A stretch of DNA of 64,000 bases from Pseudonocardia sp. HH130629-09 (GCF_001294645.1 NZ_CP011868.1:4898001-4962000); one strand, 5' to 3'. Shown: positions 33,538 through 42,125, counted from the first letter of the stretch. Made by a program: numbers and translations. Notes: generated by a model not told the origin, from the sequence alone.

Positions 33538-33837
33538 ATGTGTGCCGCACCTGACCAGAACCTGACCCTGCCCCCGAACACGGACCTCTCCAAGGAGACC
33601 GTGCTCGCCGGCCGCGTCATCGCCGGTGGCGACCCGGTGGCCGGGGCCTTCGTCCGGCTGCTGGACGGCACCGGGGAGTTCACCGCGGAGGTCGTGTCCT
33701 CGGCCTCGGGTGACTTCCGGTTCTTCGCCGCCCCGGGCACCTGGACCGTCCGGGCGCTGTCGCGCTCGGGCAACGGCCAGTCCGAGCTCGTCGCCGACGG
33801 GCCGGGCCTGCACAGCGCGGAGATCGCCGTCGCCTGA
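33538..33837 (+). CDS. DUF1416 protein (SseC-like)
   Basis: The 99-aa protein is a predicted beta sandwich: VLAGRVIAGGDPVAGAFVRL, GEFTAEVVSSASGDFRFFA and WTVRALSR, resembling a carboxypeptidase regulatory-like fold. The N-terminus MCAAPDQ carries a conserved cysteine. It is always next to the sulfurtransferase gene in actinobacteria (sseC in mycobacteria), here one base after it. Function is unknown but surely tied to sulfur transfer. Confidence 0.88.
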   Translation: MCAAPDQNLTLPPNTDLSKETVLAGRVIAGGDPVAGAFVRLLDGTGEFTAEVVSSASGDFRFFAAPGTWTVRALSRSGNGQSELVADGPGLHSAEIAVA

Positions 33838-33863
33838 CCGGTCCGCGGGGCGCCGCCCCCGAC

Positions 33864-33916
33864 CGCACGAACGGGTCCCTCGTACGAACCTTTCGTACGA
33901 GGGGCCCGTTCGTGCG
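33864..33916. terminator. 25-bp hairpin terminator after the sulfurtransferase operon
   Basis: Arm 33864-33888 pairs with 33892-33916 over 25 positions with one G-U pair and a 3-base loop. It begins 27 bases after the DUF1416 stop. There is no T-run, as is common in GC-rich actinobacteria. Confidence 0.85.
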
Positions 33917-33978
33917 TGGGGAGGGGCGTCGGCACGGCACTCGGTGCCCGGCCCGGGGCGGCGGTAGAGTCGCCGGTC

Positions 33979-34149
33979 GTGCACTGGTTCTCCACCGGGC
34001 TGTTGATCGCCCTGTCCGCGGGAACCGCCGCCTGGGCCGGCTGGTTGCTCCGTCGCCTGTTCGTCGTCGAGCCCGCCGCCGCGCCCGGGCCGGGTCCCGA
34101 TCCCGAACGGGACCCCGACGACCACCACACCGAGGAGCAGACCCCGTGA
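33979..34149 (+). CDS. small single-pass membrane protein
   Basis: The 56-aa protein has one helix (STGLLIALSAGTAAWAGWLL) followed by RRLFVVE and an acidic Pro/Asp/His tail. TAGAGT (33965-33970) lies 8 bases before GTG 33979, so the transcript is probably leaderless. Its stop overlaps the nitrobindin start (GTGA), so they are coupled. No known family recognised. Confidence 0.6.
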   Translation: MHWFSTGLLIALSAGTAAWAGWLLRRLFVVEPAAAPGPGPDPERDPDDHHTEEQTP

Positions 34150-34790
34150 CCGACCCCGAGCCCGCCGCAGCCGCCGACGAGGAGCTGCAGACCACCATCA
34201 CCGGACCGGAGAACGCGGCCCCGGACTCCCCGCAGCGAAACCGGCCGCAGTGGCCCGACCTGCCCGTCGACGACGACACCGCCAACCTGCGGCAGGGCCC
34301 CGACCTGCACGAGGCCTGCCTCGGCCTGCTCCCGCTCGTCGGGACCTGGCGGGGCACCGGCGAGGTCGTCTACCCGACGATCGAGGGCCCGTTCCACTTC
34401 GGCCAGCAGATCACCTGGGCGCACGACGGCCGCCCGTTCCTGTCCTACGAGGCACGCTCCTGGCTGCTCGACGACGACGGCGGCATCATCCGCCAGGCCG
34501 CGCGCGAGACCGGGTTCTGGCGTCCCCAGGAGGACGGCTCGATCGAGGTGCTGATCGCGCACAACACCGGCATCGTCGAGGTCTACTACGGCCCCCGGGG
34601 CGACATGCGGTCCTGGCAGATCGAGACCGACGCCGTCGCCCGGACGCCGTCGGCCAAGGAGGTCACCGCGGCGAAGCGGCTCTACGGACTGGTCAACCAG
34701 GGCGACCTCGCCTACGTCGACGAGCGCGCGATGGTCGGGCAGCCGATGCAGCCGCACATCTCGGCCGTCCTGCACCGGGTGGTCGGCTAG
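34146..34790 (+). CDS. nitrobindin (FABP-like heme protein)
   Basis: The 214-aa protein has the nitrobindin hallmark G-x-W-x-G-x-G as GTWRGTGEV, a ten-stranded barrel pattern (FHFGQQITWAHDGRPFL, NTGIVEVYYG) and the terminal histidine in VLHRVVG that ligates ferric heme. Nitrobindins bind NO and isomerise peroxynitrite; the M. tuberculosis homologue is Rv0813c as I recall. GTG 34146 overlaps the preceding stop. The first ~60 residues are a disordered acidic extension. Confidence 0.88.
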   Translation: MTDPEPAAAADEELQTTITGPENAAPDSPQRNRPQWPDLPVDDDTANLRQGPDLHEACLGLLPLVGTWRGTGEVVYPTIEGPFHFGQQITWAHDGRPFLSYEARSWLLDDDGGIIRQAARETGFWRPQEDGSIEVLIAHNTGIVEVYYGPRGDMRSWQIETDAVARTPSAKEVTAAKRLYGLVNQGDLAYVDERAMVGQPMQPHISAVLHRVVG

Positions 34791-35405
34791 TTGGTCGCGG
34801 TCCGGGTCCGCCCCTGCGGCGGGCACGCGGTGCTGCTGGAGGTCGAGGACGCGGCCGGGGTGGCGGCCGTCGTCGCCGCCGTGCGGGACGCCGGGCTGCC
34901 CGAGGTGCGGGAGCTGGTCCCGGCCGCCCGGACCGTGCTCGTCGAGGTGGCGCCCGGGGCCACCACCGAGCGGGTCGTGCAGGTGGCACGGGCCGCGGAC
35001 GCCGACGTCGGCGAGGCGGGCACCGGCACGGTCCACACGCTGGCCGTGACCTACGACGGCGAGGACCTCGCACTCGTCGCCCGCACCGCGGGCCTGTCCG
35101 TCGACGAGGTGGTCGCGCTCCACAGCGGCGCGGAGTACCGGGTGGACTTCTGCGGCTTCGCGCCGGGCTTCGGGTATCTGTGGGGCCTCCCCGAGCCACT
35201 GCAGCAGCCGCGGCTGGAGAGTTCGCGGACCGCGGTGCCCGCCGGCTCGGTGGGGATCGCCGACGTCTACAGCTGCGTCTACCCGCGCCGCTCCCCCGGC
35301 GGCTGGCGGCTGATCGGCCGCACCGACGCCGTCCTGTTCGACCCCGTCGCCGACCCGCCGGCGCTGTTCTCCCCCGGCGACCGCGTCCGGTTCGAGCCCC
35401 GGTGA
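34791..35405 (+). CDS. pxpB: 5-oxoprolinase subunit PxpB (KipI family)
   Basis: The 204-aa protein has the KipI/AHS1 motifs YRVDFCGFAPGFGYLWGLP, PAGSVGIADVYSCVYPRRSPGGWRLIG and LFSPGDRVRF. With PxpA and PxpC it forms an ATP-dependent 5-oxoprolinase that recycles pyroglutamate. The start is TTG directly after the nitrobindin stop; no better start keeps the first strand. pxpA (LamB/YcsF type) is not in this window. Confidence 0.88.
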   Translation: MVAVRVRPCGGHAVLLEVEDAAGVAAVVAAVRDAGLPEVRELVPAARTVLVEVAPGATTERVVQVARAADADVGEAGTGTVHTLAVTYDGEDLALVARTAGLSVDEVVALHSGAEYRVDFCGFAPGFGYLWGLPEPLQQPRLESSRTAVPAGSVGIADVYSCVYPRRSPGGWRLIGRTDAVLFDPVADPPALFSPGDRVRFEPR

Positions 35406-36265
35406 ACGCACTGCTGGTGGTGCGGGCCGGACCGCAGGCGCTGGTGACCGACCGCGGGCGTCCCGGGCATGCGCACCTGGGGGTCCCGCCGTCGGGTGCC
35501 CTGGACCGGCCGGCCTACGAGCTGGGGAACCGCCTGGTCGGCAACGACGACGGCGCCGCCGGCCTGGAGCTGCTCGGCGGCGGGCTGCGGGTGCGCGCCA
35601 GGGGCGGCCGGCCCGTCGCCGTCACCGGGGCGCCCGCGCCGGTGCTCGTCGACGGCCGGCCTGCCGGGTCCCACCGGGCGCTGCACCTGCCCGACGGCGC
35701 CGAGCTCGCGGTCGGGACTCCGGTCGGCGGGCTGCGGTGCTACCTCGCCGTCGCGGGCGGGGTGGACGCTCCGGTCGCGCTGGGCAGCCGCAGCACGGAT
35801 CTGCTGTCGGGGCTGGGCCCCGACCCCGTCGCCGACGGCGACGAGCTGCCGGTCGGCCCGTGGTCGGGCCGGGTCCCGGTGTCCGGGCCGGTCCCGGTGT
35901 CGGTGCCCGGTGCCGTGGTGGGGCTGCGGGTGCGTCCCGGCCCCCGCGACGACTGGTTCACCGACCCGCACGACGCCCTCGCCGGTCCGCTGTGGACGGT
36001 GACGGCGGACGGGAACCGGATCGGGGTCCGCCTCGACGGGCCGTCCCCGGGGCGGCGTCCGGAGTGGAGCGACCGGGAGCTCCCGAGCGAGGGGATGGTG
36101 ACCGGCGCGGTGCAGGTCCCGGCGGACGGGCCGCCGGTGGTGTTCCTCGCCGACCACCCGACGACCGGTGGCTACCCGGTGATCGGCGTCGTCGACCCCG
36201 CCGACCTGCCGCTGCTCGCCCAGGCCCCGCCGGGGACGGGCGTGCGGTTCACCGTGCTGCGCTGA
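35402..36265 (+). CDS. pxpC: 5-oxoprolinase subunit PxpC (KipA/AHS2 family)
   Basis: The 287-aa protein has VTDRGRPGHAHLGVPPSGALD, NRLVGNDDGAAGLELLGGG, NRIGVRLDG, SEGMVTGAVQVPADGPPVVFLADHPTTGGYPVIG, all typical of the biotin-carboxylase-associated AHS2 fold of PxpC. GTG 35402 overlaps the pxpB stop (GTGA). It ends 3 bases from the convergent gene at 36269. Confidence 0.88.
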   Translation: MNALLVVRAGPQALVTDRGRPGHAHLGVPPSGALDRPAYELGNRLVGNDDGAAGLELLGGGLRVRARGGRPVAVTGAPAPVLVDGRPAGSHRALHLPDGAELAVGTPVGGLRCYLAVAGGVDAPVALGSRSTDLLSGLGPDPVADGDELPVGPWSGRVPVSGPVPVSVPGAVVGLRVRPGPRDDWFTDPHDALAGPLWTVTADGNRIGVRLDGPSPGRRPEWSDRELPSEGMVTGAVQVPADGPPVVFLADHPTTGGYPVIGVVDPADLPLLAQAPPGTGVRFTVLR

Positions 36266-36268
36266 GGC

Positions 36269-37867
36269 TCAGCGCTCGGCGTCCTCGCCGTCGAGGATGG
36301 TGCGGACCTCGTCGACGGCCATCCCGGAGAGCCGGCCGATCTGCACCGGGTCGAGCCCGCACTCGTGCAGGCGCCGGACGGCGCCGGCCAGGTCGTCACG
36401 GCGGCGGCGCAGGACCTCGTCGAGCTCGACGATGCGGTCGCGGGTGTCGTCGAGCCGTTCGGTCGCGTCGACGGCGCGGGCCGGGTCCTCGAGGAGCACC
36501 CCGAGCAGCCGGTCCTTCGCGTCACCGGCCGCCGGAGTGCGGGCCCCCGCGGTCGGGACGACGGCGAGCGGCAGCTCCTGCTGCTCCCCGCCGGGGACGT
36601 CGGGCTGCGGGTCGACGACCGCGTCGGTGCCGCGCAGACGCGCCCGCTGCACGGCCCGGGCGGCGAGGGCCTGCTGTACGGCCCGGGAGACCGGTTCGGG
36701 GGTCGGTCGGGACGTGGCCCCGGTGGTCGGGGTCGGTACGGCGGGGGGGACCGGTGTGGCCGGTATCGCGGAGGTCGCGGGGAGGTCCTCGGACGCCGGT
36801 TCGGTGCGCTCGGCCGACCAGGGCGGCAGCGGACCGGTCGCGGTGTCCTGCCGGTCGGCCGGGGTCCGCTCCGTCGCCGGGGTCACGGTGTCGTCTCCGG
36901 CCGGGGTCTGCTCGACCGCGGCGGGCGTGGCGTCCGGGCCGGGCGCGACGACGTCGGTGAGGTCGTCGACGACGCGCAGCCGCGCGACCGGCCACTCCGG
37001 GGCCGACGGCGTCGCCGGGTGGTCCGAGGTCCCCGCCGCATCCTGGTGCGTGGTGCTCTGGCCCGCTGCGTCCTGGTCCGCGGCGCCCTGGTTCGTCCTG
37101 TCCTGGTCCGTAGCGTCCTGGTCCGCGTCGTTCCGGTCCGGCGCGTTCCGGTCCGGCACGTTCTGGTCAGCGGTGGCCCGGTCAGCGGCGGCATCGGTCG
37201 GGGCGGCGGTATCGGTCAGGGCGGCGGTATCGGTGTGCCGGGCCGGTCGCAGACCGGTCGACCGGGAACGCGGGGTCGGTCGTGGCCGGGGCAGCGGCTC
37301 CCCCGCGGCGGCACCCGACGCTCCGGCACCCGGCGCACCGGCACCGGACGCCCCGGCACCGGACACCCCGGCACCCGACGCCGGCGGCACCGCGGCGAGC
37401 GACACGGCGGCCGTCGCCTCCGGGGCACGGCCCCGGGCGAGAGAGGCCGCGTCGGGCAGCTCGTCGGCCGGGGCGAACAGTGCCTCCGGCGAGCCGTCGC
37501 CCCCGTCGCCCCCGTCGTCGTCGGGAGCGGCGTGCCGCGCCGCACCGGACGCGACGGCCGCGCCGGCGTACGCGGGCACCCGCGGCAGCGGCCCCGTGTC
37601 CGCGCCGCTCTCGGCGACCACGTCGGCGACGGTCCGAACACGGGCCGGGGGCGGCGGATCGGCCGGACCACCGGCCGCCTCACCGGTCCAGTCCGCATAG
37701 GACGGCTGCGGGTCCGCGGCCGTGCGCGGGGGCTCGAGCGGCAGCGGCACGGGCGCGGAGGTGCGGCGCGCACGCCACACCCCCCACAGGACCAGTACCA
37801 CGAGCACGCTCGCGCCCAGCACCGCCACGAGGGGCAGGACCGGGACCGTGAACGAGCCGAGCTGCAT
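36269..37867 (-). CDS. membrane-anchored, largely disordered protein with C-terminal helix-turn-helix-like region
   Basis: The 532-aa protein has one N-terminal membrane helix (VLPLVAVLGASVLVVLVLWGVW) and then about 380 residues of Ala/Pro/Asp/Thr-rich low complexity, including nine copies of a five-residue repeat. A predicted coiled coil follows (about 470-510, ATERLDDTRDRIVELDEVLRR). The last 40 residues, RLHECGLDPVQIGRLSGMAVDEVRTIL, look like a helix-turn-helix. A membrane anchor with a distant DNA-binding-like end is odd. It starts 43 bases after the DivIVA-like gene on the same strand, so a link to cell-pole or chromosome positioning is possible (inference). Confidence 0.6.
   Translation of the reverse strand: MQLGSFTVPVLPLVAVLGASVLVVLVLWGVWRARRTSAPVPLPLEPPRTAADPQPSYADWTGEAAGGPADPPPPARVRTVADVVAESGADTGPLPRVPAYAGAAVASGAARHAAPDDDGGDGGDGSPEALFAPADELPDAASLARGRAPEATAAVSLAAVPPASGAGVSGAGASGAGAPGAGASGAAAGEPLPRPRPTPRSRSTGLRPARHTDTAALTDTAAPTDAAADRATADQNVPDRNAPDRNDADQDATDQDRTNQGAADQDAAGQSTTHQDAAGTSDHPATPSAPEWPVARLRVVDDLTDVVAPGPDATPAAVEQTPAGDDTVTPATERTPADRQDTATGPLPPWSAERTEPASEDLPATSAIPATPVPPAVPTPTTGATSRPTPEPVSRAVQQALAARAVQRARLRGTDAVVDPQPDVPGGEQQELPLAVVPTAGARTPAAGDAKDRLLGVLLEDPARAVDATERLDDTRDRIVELDEVLRRRRDDLAGAVRRLHECGLDPVQIGRLSGMAVDEVRTILDGEDAER
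37034..37168 (-). repeat. nine tandem 15-bp repeats
   Basis: Nine 15-base units within the gene at 36269-37867 encode DQNVP, DRNAP, DRNDA, DQDAT, DQDRT, NQGAA, DQDAA, GQSTT and HQDAA. They are a five-residue repeat with consensus D-Q-D-A-x, not the classical A-D/N-L-x-x pentapeptide repeat. Copy number probably varies between strains. Confidence 0.75.
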
Positions 37868-37910
37868 GGGCCCGGACCTTATTGGGGTCCCGGGCCCCGC
37901 GCGGGGAACC

Positions 37911-39653
37911 TCAGCTGCTGCGCGTCCCCGTCGAGGGCTGCGCCGCGTCCGTCCGGCCCTTGTCCCCGGTGGCCGTGCCGGAACCGTTGCGGCTCGCGCC
38001 GTTGCCCTTCCCGCCGCCCTGCGACGACGGCTCGGACCCCGACGACGCACCGTTACGACCGTTCTGACCGTGGCCGGCCTGGCCGGAGCCGTTGCGCGCG
38101 CCCTCCGGACCTGGTCGTGCCGGGCCTCGCCCGGGGGCCGGGTTCGCGGTCGTCGGCGGCTCCACGTCGGCCTTCGCACCCTCGGCCGCGGTGCCCTTGT
38201 CCCCTGTCGGCGGCTTCTGCGAACCATCCGTTGGGGTGTCACCGGAACGGCGGACGGCGCCGACCGCGACCGTGCGCTCGGCGTCGCCGCCGGACTTCGG
38301 ACCCGGGTCCTGGACCGGCACCACCGACGTCTTCGGCTCCGCCTCGACCGGGCGGGAGTCCGACGCGGGCCGGAACAACTCGGCGGGCTCGGGCTCGTCC
38401 CCGGGGCGGGCGGCAGCGGCACGCTCGGCGCCACCCTGCTGCCCAGTGGGGGCCGGCGACGGGCGCGGGCCCGGTGCGGGCCGCGGGCCCGGGCGCGGAC
38501 CGGAGTTCTTGTCCCCGTCGGTCTTGTCCCCGTCGGTACCGCCCGGCCGCTGTCCCGCGCCGTCGGCCCGGGCGGGCTGTGGCGCGCCGGCCGGACGGCC
38601 GCCGCCCGAGCCACCGGAGCCGGGCGAGGCCGGACCCGAGGCGGGCCGGGGCTGGGACCCGGAGTCCTGGCGGCCCGGGCCGGGGCCCGGCTGCGGACGC
38701 GGACCGGGACGCGGTGCCGCGTCGCCCGACGGCGACGCCTGAGCGGCCGCCGGTCGGGCGCCGTTCACCCCGGCACCGTTGACACCGGCCGCGGGTGCCT
38801 GCGGGCGGCCGTTCGGGGAGTTCTGCGGACGCGCAGGGCCCTGCTCCTTCTGACCGGGACGCTCCTGCTGGCCGGGCCGCTGCTCGGCCCCCGGGCGCTC
38901 CTCGGCGCCGGACCGGGAACCGGGACGCTGCGGCTCCGGGGCACCCGGGCGCAGGCCGGGACGACCGGGCCGCTGGTCCGCGGAGTCGGGACGGGCCTTG
39001 GCCTGGTCGGAGCGCCCCTGGGCGGAACGCTCGTCGGACGACGCCGCCTCGCCGGCCGGTCCGCCGGGCTTCTGCGCCGGACCGGGAACCGGTCGGACCT
39101 CGTGGCGGGCCTTGTCCCCCGCGGCCGGGTCCTTCCCGACCTCGGCGCGCAGCTCGTCGCGACGACGGGTCAGCTCGCTGACCTCCGTGCGGAGCTTGTC
39201 GCCCTGCTCACGGGCACGGTCGGCGTCGGCACGGGCGCGGTCGACCTGCTTGCGGGCCTCCGCGACGACGCGCTCGGCGTCGGCACGGGCCTTGTTGCGG
39301 ATCTCCTCCGCCTCCTCCTCGGCCTTCTGCAGGATCGCCTGCATGCGGTCGGAGAAGCTGTCGACGGCACCGTGCCGGTCGGAGTCCGGCGGCCCCGGGA
39401 CGGGGCGTGGACCGGGACGCGGCACCGGGCGGGGTGGCCCACCCGCCGGCCCGACGGCGAAACCGCCGGGCGGCGGCACCGGCATGGGCGGCGGGATCGG
39501 CCTGCTCCGCAGTGCCTCGAGGTCCGCCCGCATCCGGCCCATCACCCGCTGCATCCCGACGATGTGCTCGTCGACCTGCCGTCGGTCGTAGCCGCGGAGA
39601 ACGACGTCGAACCGCGGGGAACCGCCCGGGCGGTCCGCCCCGTCTGCCGTCAT
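37911..39653 (-). CDS. DivIVA-domain protein with long disordered tail
   Basis: The 580-aa protein begins with a DivIVA-type N-terminal segment (FDVVLRGYDRRQVDEHIVGM) and a Pro-rich linker (about 50-95). A coiled coil (about 100-175, MQAILQKAEEEAEEIRNKARADAERVV to LTRRRDELRAEVG) precedes roughly 390 residues of Pro/Gly/Arg/Ser-rich sequence. DivIVA proteins mark curved membrane at poles and septa and organise tip growth. It is not the main Wag31-type DivIVA, which is short and lies with ftsZ genes, but an accessory polarity protein like those of Streptomyces. ATG 39653. Confidence 0.8.
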   Translation of the reverse strand: MTADGADRPGGSPRFDVVLRGYDRRQVDEHIVGMQRVMGRMRADLEALRSRPIPPPMPVPPPGGFAVGPAGGPPRPVPRPGPRPVPGPPDSDRHGAVDSFSDRMQAILQKAEEEAEEIRNKARADAERVVAEARKQVDRARADADRAREQGDKLRTEVSELTRRRDELRAEVGKDPAAGDKARHEVRPVPGPAQKPGGPAGEAASSDERSAQGRSDQAKARPDSADQRPGRPGLRPGAPEPQRPGSRSGAEERPGAEQRPGQQERPGQKEQGPARPQNSPNGRPQAPAAGVNGAGVNGARPAAAQASPSGDAAPRPGPRPQPGPGPGRQDSGSQPRPASGPASPGSGGSGGGRPAGAPQPARADGAGQRPGGTDGDKTDGDKNSGPRPGPRPAPGPRPSPAPTGQQGGAERAAAARPGDEPEPAELFRPASDSRPVEAEPKTSVVPVQDPGPKSGGDAERTVAVGAVRRSGDTPTDGSQKPPTGDKGTAAEGAKADVEPPTTANPAPGRGPARPGPEGARNGSGQAGHGQNGRNGASSGSEPSSQGGGKGNGASRNGSGTATGDKGRTDAAQPSTGTRSS

Positions 39654-39884
39654 CGCCTCTCCTCAGGTCGTCGACATGGGTGCCCTCGACGGGCACGTTC
39701 GAGGTCGGCGGACCGACGGTCCGGCGCGACCTCGCCGGTCAGGGTAGTCACGACGCCGGGGTCGCGGCGAACCACGCAGCGTGCACCGGTCGTCCGTCGG
39801 CGTGGCGGGCCCCGCGACGGACGGTTCCGTGACACGATGTTCGGTCACCGTCCTCGTGGCCCGATCCTACCGGGCCACACCGAA

Positions 39885-39890
39885 TACCAT
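39885..39890 (+). promoter_or_regulatory. -10 element of the fur-like gene
   Basis: TACCAT at 39885-39890 lies 7 bases before GTG 39898, the spacing of a leaderless transcript. No ribosome binding site is visible. Confidence 0.5.
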
Positions 39891-39897
39891 CGGCGGC

Positions 39898-40383
39898 GTG
39901 GACAGCACACTGAAGGGCACGTTGCACCGGCGTGGGCTCCGGATGACCCCTCAACGCCAGCTCGTGCTGGACGCGGTCAGGGAGCTGGGGCACGCGACAC
40001 CCGAGCAGGTGTGCACCCGGGTCCAGGCGACGGCACCGGCGGTGAACATCACGACCGTGTACCGGACACTGGACCTGCTCGAGGAGCTCGGCGTCGTCCG
40101 GCACGCCCATCTCGGGCACGGGGCGCCGACCTACTCCGAGCACCAGCACCGCCACGTCCACCTCGTCTGCCACCACTGTGGCCGGGTGGACGAGGCGCCG
40201 ACCGAGCTGCTCTCCGATGTGGCGAGTCGCACGCTCGCCGACCTGGGCTTCCGCCTGGACGCGACGCACGTGGCCCTGTCCGGCACGTGCGTCGACTGTG
40301 CGCACGACGACGAGGACTCCGCCGAAGGAGCCCCCCAGCAGGACGACACGGCGCCCCGCGAGGGCGCGGAGGGAGACCGGTGA
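39898..40383 (+). CDS. Fur-family metal-responsive repressor
   Basis: The 161-aa protein has a winged helix (RRGLRMTPQRQLVLDAVREL, VNITTVYRTLDLLEELGVV) and a dimerisation domain with metal sites HQHRHVHLVCHHCGRVDE and the second C-x2-C (GTCVDCAH). The structural zinc cysteines are all present. It may be Fur, Zur or a peroxide sensor; the sequence does not decide. GTG 39898 is a leaderless start. The stop overlaps the ygfZ start (GTGA). Confidence 0.9.
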   Translation: MDSTLKGTLHRRGLRMTPQRQLVLDAVRELGHATPEQVCTRVQATAPAVNITTVYRTLDLLEELGVVRHAHLGHGAPTYSEHQHRHVHLVCHHCGRVDEAPTELLSDVASRTLADLGFRLDATHVALSGTCVDCAHDDEDSAEGAPQQDDTAPREGAEGDR

Positions 40384-41504
40384 CCGTTCCCGGATCCGAG
40401 CAGACCCCGGACACCACCGACGCCGAGGGCTCGACCCCCGACCCGGACGACGCCGTCGCCGCGCACCACGGCGACCCGCCGGCCGAGCAGCGGGCGATGG
40501 CCCGCTCGGCGGCCGTCGTCGACCGCGGACACCGCGAGGTGCTGGCGGTGACCGGCGAGGAGCGGCTGTCCTGGCTGCACCTGCTGCTCACCCAGCACGT
40601 CAGCGAGCTGCCGCCCGGCACCGGCACCGAGGCCCTGGTGCTCGACGCGCAGGGCCGGGTGCTGCACCACATGGCCGTCGCGTCGTCGGCGGACACGGTC
40701 TGGCTCGACACCGAGCCCGGTGAGGGCACCGCCCTGCTCGACTACCTGTCCAAGATGGTCTTCTGGTCGAAGGTCGAGCCGCGCGACGTCACCGCCGAGC
40801 TGGCCGTGCTGTCCGTCGTCGGCCCCGAGACACCCGCCGTGCTCGCCGCGGCCGGGCTCCCGGTTCCCGATGCGCCGAACGGCGTCACGGCCCTGCCGGA
40901 CGGCGGGTTCGTGCGACGGATGCCGTGGCCGGGCCGGGACGCGGCGGACGTCGTCGTCCCCCGCGGCACGAAGGACGCCCGCTGGGAGGACCTCACCGCC
41001 GCCGGGGCGCGGGCCGCCGGGACGATCGCGTTCGAGGCGCTGCGGGTGGAGTCGTGCGCACCGCGCCTGCGCCGCGACACCGACGACCGAACCATCCCGC
41101 ACGAGGTCGGCTGGATCGGCTCCGCCGTGCACCTCACCAAAGGCTGCTACCGGGGGCAGGAAACCGTCGCCCGGGTGGCGAACCTGGGCCGCCCCCCGCG
41201 GCGCACGGTGCTGCTGATGCTCGACGCGGGCGACGAGGACCTGCCCCGCACCGGCGACCCGGTGGTGCGCGACGGCCGGACCGTCGGCCGGGTGGGCACG
41301 GTCGTCCAGCACCACGAGCTGGGCCCGGTGGCGCTCGCGCTGCTCAAGCGGTCGGTCCCGGTCGACGCCGAGCTGACCGCGGGCGCCGACGACCGGGTCT
41401 CCCCGGCCACGATCGACCCGGACTCCTACGAGCCGGACCCGGACACCCCACCGCCGGGCCGTGCGGCCCGGGAACGGACGGGCGGCGCCGCGCGCCGCGG
41501 GTGA
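40380..41504 (+). CDS. ygfZ: YgfZ/GcvT-like folate-binding protein
   Basis: The 374-aa protein has GcvT-like domains and the signature K-G-C-Y-x-G-Q-E as TKGCYRGQETVARV, with the reactive cysteine. SWLHLLLTQHVSELPPG and FEALRVESCAPRLRRDT are typical. YgfZ binds folate and helps assembly or repair of certain Fe-S clusters. Coupling to a Fur-family repressor by a 4-base overlap suggests metal-dependent control. The first 40 residues are an acidic extension. Confidence 0.9.
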   Translation: MTVPGSEQTPDTTDAEGSTPDPDDAVAAHHGDPPAEQRAMARSAAVVDRGHREVLAVTGEERLSWLHLLLTQHVSELPPGTGTEALVLDAQGRVLHHMAVASSADTVWLDTEPGEGTALLDYLSKMVFWSKVEPRDVTAELAVLSVVGPETPAVLAAAGLPVPDAPNGVTALPDGGFVRRMPWPGRDAADVVVPRGTKDARWEDLTAAGARAAGTIAFEALRVESCAPRLRRDTDDRTIPHEVGWIGSAVHLTKGCYRGQETVARVANLGRPPRRTVLLMLDAGDEDLPRTGDPVVRDGRTVGRVGTVVQHHELGPVALALLKRSVPVDAELTAGADDRVSPATIDPDSYEPDPDTPPPGRAARERTGGAARRG

Positions 41505-41725
41505 CGCGCGGCCCGGCCGGACCGCCGTGGGGCGTCCACCGGGTGAACAACCGGGTGTCACGCACCGGTCCGCGGCCGGGTCCGCCTGTGACGACGGCGG
41601 TGCCGCGTCGCATGTTCCGGGGTGAGCAGGGTACGGTTGCTCTCACGACATTGATGAGACGAGAGGGGCCGCCGGGTCATGCGCAATGGCCGGCCGCCCC
41701 TTCCCTGTTGTAAGGGGGACCTGCC

Positions 41726-41932
41726 ATGGGGCGTGGACGAGCCAAGGCCAAGCAGACGAAGGTGGCCCGTGAGCTCAAGTACAGCTCCCCTTCTATGGAT
41801 CTCGACGCCTTGCAGCGGGAGATCGGTAGTGCGACGGCGGTGACGACGACGGACAGCCGCGAGGACGACTACGGCGAGTACGACGACTTCGCCGCCAAGT
41901 ACAACGACGAGGACGACGACCCTCGGCGTTGA
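41726..41932 (+). CDS. DUF3073 small acidic protein
   Basis: The 68-aa protein MGRGRAKAKQTKVARELKYS with an acidic end (DDYGEYDDFAAKYNDEDDD) is the actinobacterial DUF3073. It has a basic head, a short helix and an acidic tail. AAGGGGGA precedes ATG 41726. The 220-base upstream gap holds a GC-rich stem (41666-41697, GGGGCCGCC with GGCCGCCCC) that may be a leader structure. The gene is conserved next to purM in this lineage; function is unknown. Confidence 0.9.
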   Translation: MGRGRAKAKQTKVARELKYSSPSMDLDALQREIGSATAVTTTDSREDDYGEYDDFAAKYNDEDDDPRR

Positions 41933-42125
41933 CGGCCACTTCGGCGCCCGGCCCCCGTCGTGTTGCGACGGTCCGGGCGCCGCGGCACGTGCCGACCGGT
42001 GAGTCCGCTCACCGGACCGGTCGCACCGGCCGGTTTCCCCTGGCCGCTCGGATAGGGCAAGATCACGACCTGTCTCCCGTGGGAGGCGTGGTCACCGGTC
42101 CCGTCACGTCCGAGGTGTTCAGCAG

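Noticed and set aside
37034..37168. Classical pentapeptide-repeat (quinolone-resistance type) domain
   Set aside because: The units lack the central Leu/Phe of the A-D/N-L-x-x repeat.
36365..38782. Very long plus-strand ORF (805 codons)
   Set aside because: It arises opposite the repetitive Ala/Pro-rich minus-strand proteins; composition is Arg/Gly-rich with no motif.
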